Source: Solidesulfovibrio alcoholivorans DSM 5433
GTDB taxonomy: Bacteria > Desulfobacterota > Desulfovibrionia > Desulfovibrionales > Desulfovibrionaceae
Reading direction: 5' to 3'
Length of the DNA: 64,000 nt
Assembly (NCBI RefSeq): GCF_000702665.1
Contig: NZ_JNJA01000018.1
Coordinates: 1-64,000, forward strand
Every line of letters starts with the position of its first letter. Position 1 is the first letter of the stretch. Positions 16,102 through 28,437 of the stretch are shown here, piece by piece. The notes under the pieces were generated by a model. It worked only from the letters and a program-made list of their open reading frames with translations. It made no database searches and had not been told where the DNA came from. A program made the position numbers and the translations under genes.

Positions 16102-17280
16102 ATGCCCCAAGCATCCGATCAGACGTGTTTCGCCCCGGCCGCACGAGCCCCGCAAGACGACGTCGAACGCCAGTTCGCCATCCTCTCCTGCCACGAACTG
16201 CCGGCGGTTTTAAACGCCATCCCGGTCATCGCCATGGTCCTCAACGACTGCCGCCAGGTGGTGTTCGGCAACCGCAAGTTCGCCGACGCCATCGGCGTGG
16301 ACGACATCCGCGAGGCCCTGGGGAAACGCCCGGGCGAGGCCTTCCGCTGCGTGCACGCGGCCAAGGCCCCGGGCGGCTGCGGCACCGGGGAGTTCTGCGC
16401 CCACTGCGGCGCGGTGCGCTCCATCCTGTTCGGACTGGCCGGGCGGCAGAACATCCAGGAGTGCAACATCAACCGGGAGGACGGCGGCAAGGTCGAGGCC
16501 CTCGACCTGCTCGTGTCCTCGTCGCCGTTTTCCTTAGACAACGAGCGCTTCCTCATCTTCTCCATCACCGACGTGAGCCACGAAAAACGCCGGCGCGCCC
16601 TGGAACGCATCTTCTTCCACGACATGCTCAACACCGTGGGCGGCCTGCAGGGGCTCATGGAATTTTTGGCCGAGGAGGTCCAGGAGGACCTGCGCCCCGA
16701 CGCCCGGTTCATCCACTCGGCCATGGCCCGGCTCACGGACGAGATCACGAGCCAGAAGCAGTTGCTGGCCGCCGAGACCAACGAGCTGGAGACCCATTTC
16801 GTCCCGCTAGCATCCTCCGACGTGCTGGAACTGACCGAAGTCACCTTCCAGAACAGCGAACAGGCCAGGGACAAGCGCATCGTCGTACGAAACGACTGTC
16901 GGCACGTGCCGTTTCGATCCGATCCGGCGCTGTTGCGCCGGGTGCTCGGCAACATGGTGAAAAACGCCCTGGAAGCAACCGAACCCGGCGGCACAGTGAC
17001 GCTTTTCTGCGACCGCGACGGGGATTTCCTGCGCTTTTGCGTGCACAACGATGGCGTGATCCCCAAGCGCGTGCGCATGCGCATCTTCAACCGCTCGTTT
17101 TCCACCAAGGGCGCGGGACGGGGGCTCGGCACCTACAGCATCAAGCTCCTCACGGAACGCTACCTCGGGGGCACGGCGGATTTCCTCTCCACCCCCGAGA
17201 CGGGCACCGTTTTCCGGGTGCGCCTGCCGCTTGATCCCGAGGCCGGCGCGGCCCCCGCCGTGGCGAGCCCCGAAGCGTAG
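16102..17280 (+). CDS. PAS-domain sensor histidine kinase
   Basis: A 392-residue soluble kinase without membrane segments. A PAS domain spans about 30-160 and carries a cysteine cluster (GGCGTGEFCAHCG) that could bind a metal or redox cofactor. The phosphoacceptor is H173 in FFHDMLN. The ATPase domain has the N-box VLGNMVKNALEA and the glycine-rich STKGAGRGLGTYSIK. The start at 16102 is chosen because AGGAG lies 6 bases upstream; in-frame starts at 16072 and 16078 lack one. No response regulator is adjacent, so its partner is unknown. It is transcribed divergently from the split ATPase operon, 112 bases apart. Confidence 0.85.
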   Translation: MPQASDQTCFAPAARAPQDDVERQFAILSCHELPAVLNAIPVIAMVLNDCRQVVFGNRKFADAIGVDDIREALGKRPGEAFRCVHAAKAPGGCGTGEFCAHCGAVRSILFGLAGRQNIQECNINREDGGKVEALDLLVSSSPFSLDNERFLIFSITDVSHEKRRRALERIFFHDMLNTVGGLQGLMEFLAEEVQEDLRPDARFIHSAMARLTDEITSQKQLLAAETNELETHFVPLASSDVLELTEVTFQNSEQARDKRIVVRNDCRHVPFRSDPALLRRVLGNMVKNALEATEPGGTVTLFCDRDGDFLRFCVHNDGVIPKRVRMRIFNRSFSTKGAGRGLGTYSIKLLTERYLGGTADFLSTPETGTVFRVRLPLDPEAGAAPAVASPEA

Positions 17281-17320
17281 GCTGCCGCGCCCCTGTGCTC
17301 CGGCGACAGGCGGGGCGGCC

Positions 17321-20629
<3,309 letters not shown>

Positions 20630-20685
20630 ACACGCTCCTTGTCGTTAACCCCCATATACAGTTTTTTCCGGCTTTTTCCAGAAGG

Positions 20686-21459
20686 CTAGCGCGCGATCAC
20701 CAGCACGTCCACGCGGGCGGCCCCGGCGGCGCGCAGGGCGTTGACCGCGGTGTCGATGGTCGCCCCGGTGGTCATGACGTCGTCGACGAGGAGCACGCCA
20801 CGCCCGGCGACCAGCGCGGGATCGGCGACGAAGGCCCCGGCGATGTTGGCGCGCCGACGGGCTCCGGGCAGCTGGCTTTGCGGCGTGGTGTCGCGGATGC
20901 GGCGCAGCGCCCCGGGCAGGACGGGCCGGCCGAGGTCCGCAGCCAGCAGCCGGGCGAGCTCCAGGCTCTGGTTGAAGCCCCGCCAGGCCAGCCGCCGGGG
21001 ATGCAGGGGCACGGGCACGATGCCGCCCGGGCCGGCGGGGTCCATGGCCCCCTCCCCGGTCCGGGCCACGGCGCGACGGTAGGCGTCGCGGGCAAGCCCG
21101 GCCAGAACCCGGCCCTGGCCCAGGCGGCCGTGGAACTTGAACCCGAGGATCAGGTCGCGCAGCAGGCCGTCGTAGGGGCCATGGAAGGCGAAGCCCTCCC
21201 AGGGGCGGCCCGACAGGCGGCAGGCGTTGCACAGAAACGGCGGCGCGTCCGGGTCGGCGGCAAGCTCGCCGCAGCGCGGGCAATACCCGCCCAGGCGCGG
21301 GCGCAGCAGGGCGGCGCAGTCCGGGCACACCGGGCCGCACGTGCCCGGAGGCAGCAGCCCGGCGCAAGCCTGGCAGCGGTCGCACAGGGCCAGAAGCGCC
21401 CGGCAACAGCACCGGGCCAACCCCGCAAGCCTCCCCTCAGCCACCATAGACCGTACCAT
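20686..21459 (-). CDS. ComF-family phosphoribosyltransferase-like protein
   Basis: A 257-residue ComF-type protein. Residues 15-80 hold paired cysteines (CDRCQAC, VCPDC, YCPRCG, LCNAC) that form the N-terminal zinc ribbon. The C-terminal PRTase fold shows VPVPLHPRRLAWRGFNQSLELA and the PRPP-loop LLVDDVMTTGAT. In competent bacteria ComF/GntX supports DNA uptake, but many carriers are not known to be competent and the substrate is not established. The gene lies 56 bases upstream of treS on the same strand. Repeat copy 7 separates it from the flavoprotein gene. Confidence 0.88.
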   Translation of the reverse strand: MVRSMVAEGRLAGLARCCCRALLALCDRCQACAGLLPPGTCGPVCPDCAALLRPRLGGYCPRCGELAADPDAPPFLCNACRLSGRPWEGFAFHGPYDGLLRDLILGFKFHGRLGQGRVLAGLARDAYRRAVARTGEGAMDPAGPGGIVPVPLHPRRLAWRGFNQSLELARLLAADLGRPVLPGALRRIRDTTPQSQLPGARRRANIAGAFVADPALVAGRGVLLVDDVMTTGATIDTAVNALRAAGAARVDVLVIAR

Positions 21460-21488
21460 CCACCCGCGAACACCATCCCTTCACCGCC

Positions 21489-21545
21489 CCCCCCTTTCGG
21501 GAGGTCCAGGAGGGGCCGCCGCCCCTCCTGGCCGCCGGAGGCGAT
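21489..21545 (-). repeat. Dispersed intergenic palindromic repeat, copy 7
   Basis: Minus orientation, beginning 28 bases after the flavoprotein stop and ending 30 bases before the comF start. The first block varies at one place (CGCCTCCGGCGGCC rather than ATGCCTCC). Confidence 0.85.
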
Positions 21546-21572
21546 TTTCCCTCCCTCCCTCGCGCCCCCCCC

Positions 21573-22181
21573 TCATCGGCCATACGCCGCCCGGGCGGCC
21601 GCGCGCCCGAGCGCGGCCACGTCCGCCAGGGCCGCGGCGTCGGCGGCCAGGTCGCCCGGGGCGTCCATGCCGCGCAGCAGGCACGGCGCGGCGAGCTCCC
21701 GGGACAAGGGCCAAAGGAAATACTTGAGCGTCAGCAGCGCTCCGTCGAAGAGCTTCTCCCCGCGCTGGCGACCGGCCACGAGCAGGACATGGGCCGCCAG
21801 GGCCGCCGGCGGGGCGGCGCGGGGCGCGGCGGCCAGACGCGCGGCGTAGCGGCGCTGGGCGCGGTCGATGAAGGCCTTGAAAAGCGCGGGCACGTGGTAG
21901 AAGTAGATGGGCGCGGCAAAGGCCACGACCGGCGCGGCCTCGATCAGGTCGAAAAGCGCCTCGGCCGCGTCGCCGTCCCTGTCCAGGGGACAGCGGTTGC
22001 CGGGCCCGGCGCAGGCCCCGCAACCCCGGCAGGGTTCGAGGCGCTGCTCGCGCAGCTTCACCACGCGCACGGGCGCGGCCGCCGCGGCCAGGGCCCCGGC
22101 AAAGGCGAGACCGGCCGTGTCGGAGTTGCCGCCCGCCCGGGGGCCGCACAAAAAGACGGCGGACTCCCCCGCCGGCGTCAC
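21573..22181 (-). CDS. Iron-sulfur flavoprotein (Isf-like NAD(P)H-dependent oxidoreductase)
   Basis: A 202-residue flavodoxin-fold protein. The FMN-binding segments GPRAGGNSDTAGLA (13-26) and APIYFYHVPALFKAFIDR are visible. Four cysteines C51, C54, C57 and C64 form Cx2Cx2Cx6C, the compact 4Fe-4S motif of Isf proteins from anaerobes, which reduce oxygen, peroxide or electron carriers. The start is GTG at 22181, overlapping the TGA of the upstream hydrolase gene (GTGA), so translation is coupled. The longer open frame upstream is a shadow of that gene. Oxygen or redox stress defence is a reasonable guess, but the electron donor is unknown. Confidence 0.82.
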   Translation of the reverse strand: MTPAGESAVFLCGPRAGGNSDTAGLAFAGALAAAAAPVRVVKLREQRLEPCRGCGACAGPGNRCPLDRDGDAAEALFDLIEAAPVVAFAAPIYFYHVPALFKAFIDRAQRRYAARLAAAPRAAPPAALAAHVLLVAGRQRGEKLFDGALLTLKYFLWPLSRELAAPCLLRGMDAPGDLAADAAALADVAALGRAAARAAYGR

Positions 22182-22804
22182 CGGGCGAACTCCGAAAAAA
22201 ACGGATTGTGGCGCATCTCGTCGCCCACGGTCGTGGCCGGGCCGTGACCGCTGTAGACCGCCGTGTCCGGGGGCAGCGTGAAAATGGACTCGCGCACGGA
22301 AGCGATGAGCGCGTCGTAGTCGCCGCCCTCGAAATCCGTACGGCCGATGGAGCGGTAGAAGAGCAGGTCGCCGACGAAGACCGCACCGGCCTTCGGGAAA
22401 TAAAACGAGAGGCTGCCCGGCGAATGGCCGGGCGTGGCCAGGACGCGGCAGGGCTGTCCCAGAAGGAGCAGTTCGCCCGGCCCGAGCGGTTCCCAGTCGA
22501 AGGGCGGCACGAGCGGCAGGCCCATGAGCCCGCCCTTGCCCAGTTCCGTATCCAGAAGCGGCGCGTCCGCGGCCCCGGCGAAGACCGTCGCGCCGCAAGT
22601 CCGGGCCAGTTCGCCGACGCCGTAGAGATGGTCGCAGTGCAGGTGCGTGACGAGCACCGCTTCCAGGGAACAGCCTTTTTCCTTGAGATAATGTGCAACC
22701 GCCTCGGGCGGTCCGCCGACATCCACGGCAATGGCCGCATTGCCGGCCGTGGCCACATAGCAATTGGTCTCCAGGGGACCAAGCGGAAACGTCCTGATGT
22801 CCAT
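22178..22804 (-). CDS. Metallo-beta-lactamase-fold hydrolase (glyoxalase II-like)
   Basis: A 208-residue single-domain hydrolase with the binuclear metal motifs THLHCDH (53-59), PGHSPGS, VGDLLF and SGHGP. The sequence resembles the short glyoxalase II-type thioesterases that lack the C-terminal helical domain. Substrate unknown. The ATG at 22804 gives the usual short N-terminus ending in TNCYV. The product is cytoplasmic. The stop codon overlaps the start of the iron-sulfur flavoprotein gene, which suggests the two act in one process, for example detoxification of a thiol adduct or a persulfide. That is inference. Confidence 0.86.
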   Translation of the reverse strand: MDIRTFPLGPLETNCYVATAGNAAIAVDVGGPPEAVAHYLKEKGCSLEAVLVTHLHCDHLYGVGELARTCGATVFAGAADAPLLDTELGKGGLMGLPLVPPFDWEPLGPGELLLLGQPCRVLATPGHSPGSLSFYFPKAGAVFVGDLLFYRSIGRTDFEGGDYDALIASVRESIFTLPPDTAVYSGHGPATTVGDEMRHNPFFSEFAR

Positions 22805-22997
22805 GGCTCACCTCCCGTACGCATCACCCCGGCCTGTCCCGGCCGCGCCTCACCTACCTGCCGGCTTCCGGAGAAAACCCGGACAAGGGTATGCCGCCAC
22901 AGGGGTGCCGCGTCCCCTGCCCCGCTGTCAAGTCCCGGACATGGGCGCTTCCCGGCGCGCTTGTTTTCCCGCCGCGACGACGGTAGAGCAAAGCCCC

Positions 22998-25430
22998 ATG
23001 CAGCCATCATCCGCGCCATCCGTCGCTGCGGGCTCTCCGCTCGCCCAAAGCGACCTCATCGCCTGCGAGCAGTTCCTGCGGGACGTTTTTTCCCGGTTCC
23101 TCACCTTCAAGACGCACAGCCTCTATTTCCCCCGCGCCGGCGACGACCCCGCGGCCGAGGGCTTCGGCCCGGGTTTTTCCCTGGCGACGCATCTGCCGGC
23201 GGAGCGCAAGGTGCTCATTCCGCTTTGCGCCGACGGCCGCTTGCTCGGGGTGTTCATCGCCCGGGGAGCGAGCCTTGGCGCGCCGCGCACCTTGCTGCCC
23301 CTTTTGCCGCGCGTCGCGGCCATGGCCCTTCGCGAGGCGAGCCTGACCAAGGCCCTGGCCACGGACGCGCTCACGGGCCTGGCCACAGGCGAGACGCTTC
23401 TGGCCAACATGGCCGACGAAATCGAGCGGGTCCAGGAGCGCATCCTGCCGGGTTCGGGCGGCCTTGCCGATCCCGGGCTTTCCGGGCCGCGCGGCGGCTT
23501 CGGGCTGGTCGCGCTGGACCTCGACTTCTTCAGCCGGGTGGCCGCGCGGCACGGTTTTCTCGCGGCCGAGGCGACCCTTGCCGCCGTGGGCAGGCTCTTT
23601 GCGCGCCTGTGCCCGCAACAGGGGCTGGCGGCGCGGCTGCACGACGACCTGTTCGGCTTCTTCCTGCCCGGGGCCTCGGCCGCGCGCTGCCGGGAAGCGG
23701 CCGATACTTTTGTGCGCGAACTGTCCCGCCTCACCTTTCCCGTGCCGGCCACGGGCGAATCCTTCAGCCTCACGGCCAGCGCCGGCGCGGCGGCCTATCC
23801 GCAGGACATGCGCGGCGGCCAGTTCGCGGCCCCGCCCGCCGAGCAGGCGCGGGTGCTGTGGCGCAAGGCGAAAAAAGCCCTGGCCGTGGCCAAGGACCTC
23901 GGCCGCGACCAGGCCATGGCCTGGAGCCGCATCCTGGCCGAGGGCGGGGTGGTGCTCGAAACGCTCCCCCTGTCGCGCCTGGCGGTGAGCCTCGGACGCT
24001 ACGCCGAGGCCGAGGCCGGGCAGCGTTTCCTGGTCTGGTCGCCCAAAAACGAACGCCCGCGCGACATCCGCAAATCCGACGGCGAACGCGTGTCCGGCCG
24101 CTCGCCCACGACCATCAAGGGCGAGGTCGCGCTGCTGGAGGTGGGCGAGGACATGGCCTTCGCCGAGGTGCTCCAGCTCGCCGACCCGGATCTGCCCCTG
24201 GAGCCCGGCGACCGGCTGCTGCTCGCCCCCGAAGCCGGCGATGCGGCCCCCCTCGCCCCGGCGTGCGACACCTCGCCCCGGCGCGACAAGGTCACGGGAC
24301 TCTACGACCGCCGCGATTTCCTGCGCCAGGCCGCGCAGGACCGGGAGAAGCGGCAGACATTTTCCATGGTGCTCGCGCTGTTGCCCGACGCCGCCCGCGA
24401 GCGCAAACCCGACCGCCCGGCCGAGGCGGACATGGCCGAAGCTGTCGCGATCTGCCGTGCGCATTTCGGACAGGACGCCCTCAGTGGGCGCTTCAGTTCA
24501 GGAAAAATCGTCTTCTACCTGCCCGGGCGCGAGCCGGAAAGCCTGCGCGAGCCGGCCGAGGCGTGCCTGGCCGCCCTGACCGAGCGCCTGGGCAAGGCCG
24601 CCGTCGGCATCGCCGGCTATCCGTTCCTGGACTATTCCCGCGCCGACGTGGCGGACAACTGCCGCAAGGCGCTGGACCACGCGCTGCTTTTGCCGGAAGG
24701 CCCCAAACTCGCCGTGTTCGATTCCCTCTCGCTCACGGTCAGCGGCGACCGCCTGTTCGCCATGGGCGACGTGTACGCGGCCATGGAGGAGTTCAAGCAG
24801 GCGCTGCTCGCCGACGAGGACAACATCCTGGCGCGCAATTCGCTCGGCATCTGCCTGGCGCGCCTCGGCCGCCTGGAAGCGGCGCGCACGGAATTCACGC
24901 GGGTCATCGGCCGCGACGCGAAAAACACCATGGCCCTTTACAACCTCGGCTGCGTCTGCCGGCGGCTCTCGGAAGCCAAGGCGGCGCGCACGGCCTTCCA
25001 GAAATGCCTGCGCGCCGACCCGCAGCACGTCTTCAGCCTGTTGCGCCTGGGGCGCATGGCCGAGGAGGACCGGCGCTTCGAAACGGCGCGCAAGTACTAC
25101 CGCCGCGCCATGGAGACGCAAAACGGCCCGGCCCTGACCCTGCGCCATCTGGCGCGCCTCGCCTTCGCCCAGGGCAGGCTCGAGGAGGCGCGCGAGCACC
25201 TGCACCAGGCCCTGCTCCACGACCCCAAGGACGCCTTCTCCCTGCACCTCATGGCCCGGCTCTACCTGGAAGAAGGCCAGGATCCCGCCATCGCCGAGGC
25301 CATGGCCCGCCAGGCCGCCGCCCTGCGCCCGGACCGTGGCGAATTCTGGCGCGAACTGGCCCGGGCGCTCGCCGCGCAAGGCAAGGACGACGCGGCCCGC
25401 GAAGCCCTGGCCAGGGCCGATGGGGTGTGA
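22998..25430 (+). CDS. Tandem degenerate GGDEF domains with C-terminal TPR repeats
   Basis: An 810-residue cytoplasmic protein. Residues 15-115 look GAF-like. A GGDEF-fold domain follows at about 120-290, with LTGLATGETLLANM and VALDLDFFSRVAARHG, but the active-site loop reads LHDDLFG instead of GGDEF. A second, more eroded copy begins at DKVTGLYDRRDFL (about 430-560), where the loop reads SGRFSSGKIVF. From about 585 to the end come at least five TPR units, such as AMEEFKQALLADEDNILARNSLG. Neither GGDEF domain should make cyclic di-GMP. A role as a nucleotide-sensing scaffold is likely. The start at 22998 avoids overlap with the divergent hydrolase, but its ribosome binding site is weak. Confidence 0.75.
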   Translation: MQPSSAPSVAAGSPLAQSDLIACEQFLRDVFSRFLTFKTHSLYFPRAGDDPAAEGFGPGFSLATHLPAERKVLIPLCADGRLLGVFIARGASLGAPRTLLPLLPRVAAMALREASLTKALATDALTGLATGETLLANMADEIERVQERILPGSGGLADPGLSGPRGGFGLVALDLDFFSRVAARHGFLAAEATLAAVGRLFARLCPQQGLAARLHDDLFGFFLPGASAARCREAADTFVRELSRLTFPVPATGESFSLTASAGAAAYPQDMRGGQFAAPPAEQARVLWRKAKKALAVAKDLGRDQAMAWSRILAEGGVVLETLPLSRLAVSLGRYAEAEAGQRFLVWSPKNERPRDIRKSDGERVSGRSPTTIKGEVALLEVGEDMAFAEVLQLADPDLPLEPGDRLLLAPEAGDAAPLAPACDTSPRRDKVTGLYDRRDFLRQAAQDREKRQTFSMVLALLPDAARERKPDRPAEADMAEAVAICRAHFGQDALSGRFSSGKIVFYLPGREPESLREPAEACLAALTERLGKAAVGIAGYPFLDYSRADVADNCRKALDHALLLPEGPKLAVFDSLSLTVSGDRLFAMGDVYAAMEEFKQALLADEDNILARNSLGICLARLGRLEAARTEFTRVIGRDAKNTMALYNLGCVCRRLSEAKAARTAFQKCLRADPQHVFSLLRLGRMAEEDRRFETARKYYRRAMETQNGPALTLRHLARLAFAQGRLEEAREHLHQALLHDPKDAFSLHLMARLYLEEGQDPAIAEAMARQAAALRPDRGEFWRELARALAAQGKDDAAREALARADGV

Positions 25431-25566
25431 AAACCAAGACAAGCGCCGCAAGAGAAGGTGGACCTGCGCAAAGAAGTCTTCTAAGCAGTAGCTACCGTCG
25501 CGTCGGTGCGTATCTTCCCGACGATATTTTTCGAAACGTAACAATCCAAGGGATCCATCCGACACC

Positions 25567-26580
25567 GTGCGATATTATTCCATTCAATTTCTGCGTCTCG
25601 TTTTCATGGCCATGGTCCTTTATCTGCACATGCGGGCCTACCTGATCATCTACGGACAACCGGACGGCACGGTCTTCCACTTCATCCCGGCCGCCTTCAT
25701 GGCCGCGGCACTGCCGTTTTTCAGCATTTCCGGCTTCATCATGGCCTTCCTCATCGACATCGGCTACCGCAATTTCCTGCCCCGCCGCCTGCTGCGCGTC
25801 TACCCCACCTATTTCTGCGGCGTGGCCATCGCCCTTCTCGTCAGCTACCTCGTCTGGCACAAGGCACCGCCCTCCAACCTGTTCGCCGCGGCCTCCCTGC
25901 TGCCGCTCGGGCCGGTGGACCTGCCCCTGCACGTGGAATGGACGCTCATTTACGAAATCGCCTACTACGTCATCATTTCGCCGTTCGCCTTGCCTAGGTT
26001 GCGCCGTTATTTCGTGCCGTTCCTGTTCACGTGGGCGGCGGCGATCTTCTTCGCCTACTATGTCCTCGGCATGCAGGACGCCTACATCTTCACCACCTGG
26101 CGCACCGTGCTGCTTTCCGGCTTCAACCTCTATTTCATCACCGGCGCGCTGGTCTATTACCTCCAGAAGAAGATGCCGGACTGGCACTGGAGCATCTCCG
26201 TCGTCACCATCTGCGCCTGTTCGGCCTACTGCGTGCTGAGTTCCTGGGACCGTCCGGCGGGGCTGATCAAGGACATGCGCGAGATCCTGCCCTGGAGCCT
26301 GTGCACCGCGGCGAGCCTCTACGCCGTGGTCAAGCTCGAGGACAAGTGGCGCCACCCGCTCATCGAGGCCCTCTCCAACTTCGGCGACTACGCCTACGCC
26401 TACTACCTCATCCACGCCGTCATCCTGTCGGCCTTCTTCTCCCTCGCCGTCTACAGCTTCGGCTGGCCGCTCAACAACGCCACCGCTTTCCTGGGCCTGT
26501 TCACTGTGGCCGTACTCGGCTACGGTTTCGGCAGGCTGGACATGACCCTGCACAACTTCTTCAAGAAGCGGTTGCGCTAG
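25567..26580 (+). CDS. Acyltransferase-3 family membrane protein
   Basis: A 337-residue integral membrane acyltransferase (OafA/Acyl_transf_3 type) with about ten membrane segments. The conserved histidine of the first helix is in FLRLVFMAMVLYLHM, and the family signature FFSISGFIM follows. These enzymes move acetyl or other acyl groups onto sugars of LPS, capsule or peptidoglycan. The start is GTG at 25567 (a short stretch before it matches AAGGGA). The next gene encodes an exported SGNH-type protein 43 bases on, a pairing also seen in O-acetylation systems where a periplasmic SGNH domain completes the transfer. Confidence 0.88.
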   Translation: MRYYSIQFLRLVFMAMVLYLHMRAYLIIYGQPDGTVFHFIPAAFMAAALPFFSISGFIMAFLIDIGYRNFLPRRLLRVYPTYFCGVAIALLVSYLVWHKAPPSNLFAAASLLPLGPVDLPLHVEWTLIYEIAYYVIISPFALPRLRRYFVPFLFTWAAAIFFAYYVLGMQDAYIFTTWRTVLLSGFNLYFITGALVYYLQKKMPDWHWSISVVTICACSAYCVLSSWDRPAGLIKDMREILPWSLCTAASLYAVVKLEDKWRHPLIEALSNFGDYAYAYYLIHAVILSAFFSLAVYSFGWPLNNATAFLGLFTVAVLGYGFGRLDMTLHNFFKKRLR

Positions 26581-26623
26581 CGTGCGATGCGCCATGCCAA
26601 CCCAAGCCGCCGGGAGCTCTTTC

Positions 26624-27703
26624 ATGTCCCTACGCCTTGCGCCCGCCCTGCTGTTTCTCTTGTTGGCCGCCCTGCCCGCCTCCGCCGAGCAGCCGGCAGA
26701 GTTTCCACCCGACCGCATCTTCGGGCAAATCCAGGCCAACCGCGACGCCTACGGGCGGGCGGTCTTCATCTTCGGCGACTCCGTCTCCATGATGTGCACC
26801 CTGGAGACCATCGATTTCTCGGCCCTGCAGGCCAAGCTCAACGACACCGCGTACATGGTGTCGGCCATGGCCGACATGATGCGCCAGGCCAACGATCCGG
26901 GTGAGAAGACCAAGGATCCGCTGTGGTGCATGCACTCCCTGGCTTCGGTCCTAAACGTCCTGTTCGCGGACTCGGGGCTCCTGACGTCGCAAAACCACGG
27001 TCTGACCATTCCCTCGGCCAAACTCGTCGCCGCCTACGCCGGGGCGCTGGGCTTGCCGCAAGCGGCGGACGTGGCAGGCAAGGCCGGCGAAATCTCCGGC
27101 CTCATAGACGCGGGCGTGATCCGCGACGGCGACGTGGTGATCATGGAGGACGCGGGCTACAACGGGCAGAACCCCGACGCCTACGAGGAGAACTGGCTGA
27201 CGCTTGGCCGGGCCGTGCTGCCGAAAGCCGCCGTGACCCTGGTGCTCTACGACATGTTCGACGATATTCCGGAAAAGCCGGTCATGGGCATCCCGCCGGA
27301 CGGCTTCCGCTTCGAGGCCCCTTTCCCGAGCCCCAAGACCGGAGGTCTGCGCAGCCACAACCAGGCCCTGCGCGACGCCGCCGCGACGCTCGCCAAGGAT
27401 CCGGGCAACAAGGGCAAGCTCGTCTTCCTCGACATGCGCCGGCGCATGGACGCCTTTCGCGCCGCGCTCAGGGCGCAATGCGGCGTGGCCGCGCTGACCC
27501 CGGAAGGCATCCACCCCAACATCTGGGGCGAGGCCTTCCTGGCCCGGGAGCTGCTGCGCGGCGCGGGACTTGCGCCCCTTGTCGCCAATCCCGGCCCCTA
27601 CCTCGATCTGCTCGCGGCCAACGCCTCGCGCCTGTCGCTGACCGGCAAACCCCTCGATGCGGACAAGACGCGGGCATTCATCCGGACCTGGCTTGCGCCC
27701 TGA
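26624..27703 (+). CDS. Exported SGNH/GDSL-like hydrolase or acetyltransferase
   Basis: A 359-residue protein with an N-terminal signal peptide (LAPALLFLLLAALPASAE, cleavage near residue 21). Block I of the SGNH fold is FIFGDSVSM with the putative nucleophile S53. A C-terminal segment GIHPNIWGE provides the candidate catalytic histidine. Blocks II and III are not obvious, so the assignment rests on blocks I and V. The start at 26624 follows GGGAG; in-frame starts at 26582 and 26594 precede it. It is transcribed with the acyltransferase gene and ends at a strong terminator. Together they probably O-acylate an envelope polysaccharide. Confidence 0.7.
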   Translation: MSLRLAPALLFLLLAALPASAEQPAEFPPDRIFGQIQANRDAYGRAVFIFGDSVSMMCTLETIDFSALQAKLNDTAYMVSAMADMMRQANDPGEKTKDPLWCMHSLASVLNVLFADSGLLTSQNHGLTIPSAKLVAAYAGALGLPQAADVAGKAGEISGLIDAGVIRDGDVVIMEDAGYNGQNPDAYEENWLTLGRAVLPKAAVTLVLYDMFDDIPEKPVMGIPPDGFRFEAPFPSPKTGGLRSHNQALRDAAATLAKDPGNKGKLVFLDMRRRMDAFRAALRAQCGVAALTPEGIHPNIWGEAFLARELLRGAGLAPLVANPGPYLDLLAANASRLSLTGKPLDADKTRAFIRTWLAP

Positions 27704-27731
27704 CGCCCTTTTCACGCCACGCCACACAAAA

Positions 27732-27770
27732 GGCCGCGACCGGGAACATCCCGATCGCGGCCTCGTTTTT
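27732..27770 (+). terminator. Rho-independent terminator after the SGNH gene
   Basis: GGCCGCGA and TCGCGGCC pair, with CGGG/CCCG above them, and a T5 run follows at 27766-27770. It lies 29 bases after the stop codon. Confidence 0.85.
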
Positions 27771-27808
27771 GGCCGCCGCGTCAGGCAGCACCCGACGCGG
27801 TCACGGAC

Positions 27809-28168
27809 CTACCTGGGGCGCGGTCCCATGGGGACGGGCGCGAACCCGGGCCGCGGCCCGACGGGGACGGGCGCGACCACCGGGTGCGGCCCGATGGGAA
27901 CCGGCGCGGCCCAGGCCACCGGACGCGGACGCGGGGCGCCCCAGACCGGCGGCGGCACGTAGGCCGGGCCGACATAGACCGGAGGCGGCACGTAGACCGC
28001 CGGCGGCGGCACATAGGCCGGCGCGACGTAGACCGGCGGCGGGCCCACCGTGGCATAGACGGGCAGGCTCACGGCGAATCCCGGTCCGGCCACGGTCAGG
28101 GCTCGGGCCGAATCGGCCGCGGCGACAAGGGCCAGACTCAGGACAGTGATGGCGATCAAACGTCTCAT
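27809..28168 (-). CDS. Exported proline-rich repeat protein
   Basis: A 119-residue product with a signal peptide (MRRLIAITVLSLALVAAADSARA, cleavage near 23). The mature part is low in complexity: repeats of YVPPP/VYVxPP from about 45 to 80, then PVPxGPxP repeats to the end. It has almost no acidic residues, several arginines and no cysteine. Such sequences form extended polyproline structures in the envelope or at the surface. The start at 28168 follows GGGAGGT. No family was recognised. Convergent with the SGNH gene across the terminator. Confidence 0.7.
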   Translation of the reverse strand: MRRLIAITVLSLALVAAADSARALTVAGPGFAVSLPVYATVGPPPVYVAPAYVPPPAVYVPPPVYVGPAYVPPPVWGAPRPRPVAWAAPVPIGPHPVVAPVPVGPRPGFAPVPMGPRPR

Positions 28169-28437
28169 GGTACACCTCCCGGTGACGATCCAAGCCAACG
28201 CCTTCATTGATGCCAGAAGCGTGCCAGCAGCCTCCGTCTCCGGCAATGCGATCAACCGTGCGCCAGCCCAAGCGATTTCGTTTGAGCGTCCGTTGTGGCC
28301 CCGCACGCCTTTCTCCGGCGGTTACACTTTTTTCACCACAGGATTACGTCCGTTGCCCACATCGCCGAGATATCGGCGTCCCCCTTGCCGGTCGTCGCGG
28401 ACGGCGTTACTTTCAAAACACCGTCTGGAGGCGTGCC

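Noticed and set aside
14652-17234. Very long plus-strand open frame across the split ATPase gene
   Set aside because: A shadow frame of the real minus-strand genes: Arg/Gly-rich, with no domains, as GC-rich antisense frames commonly are.
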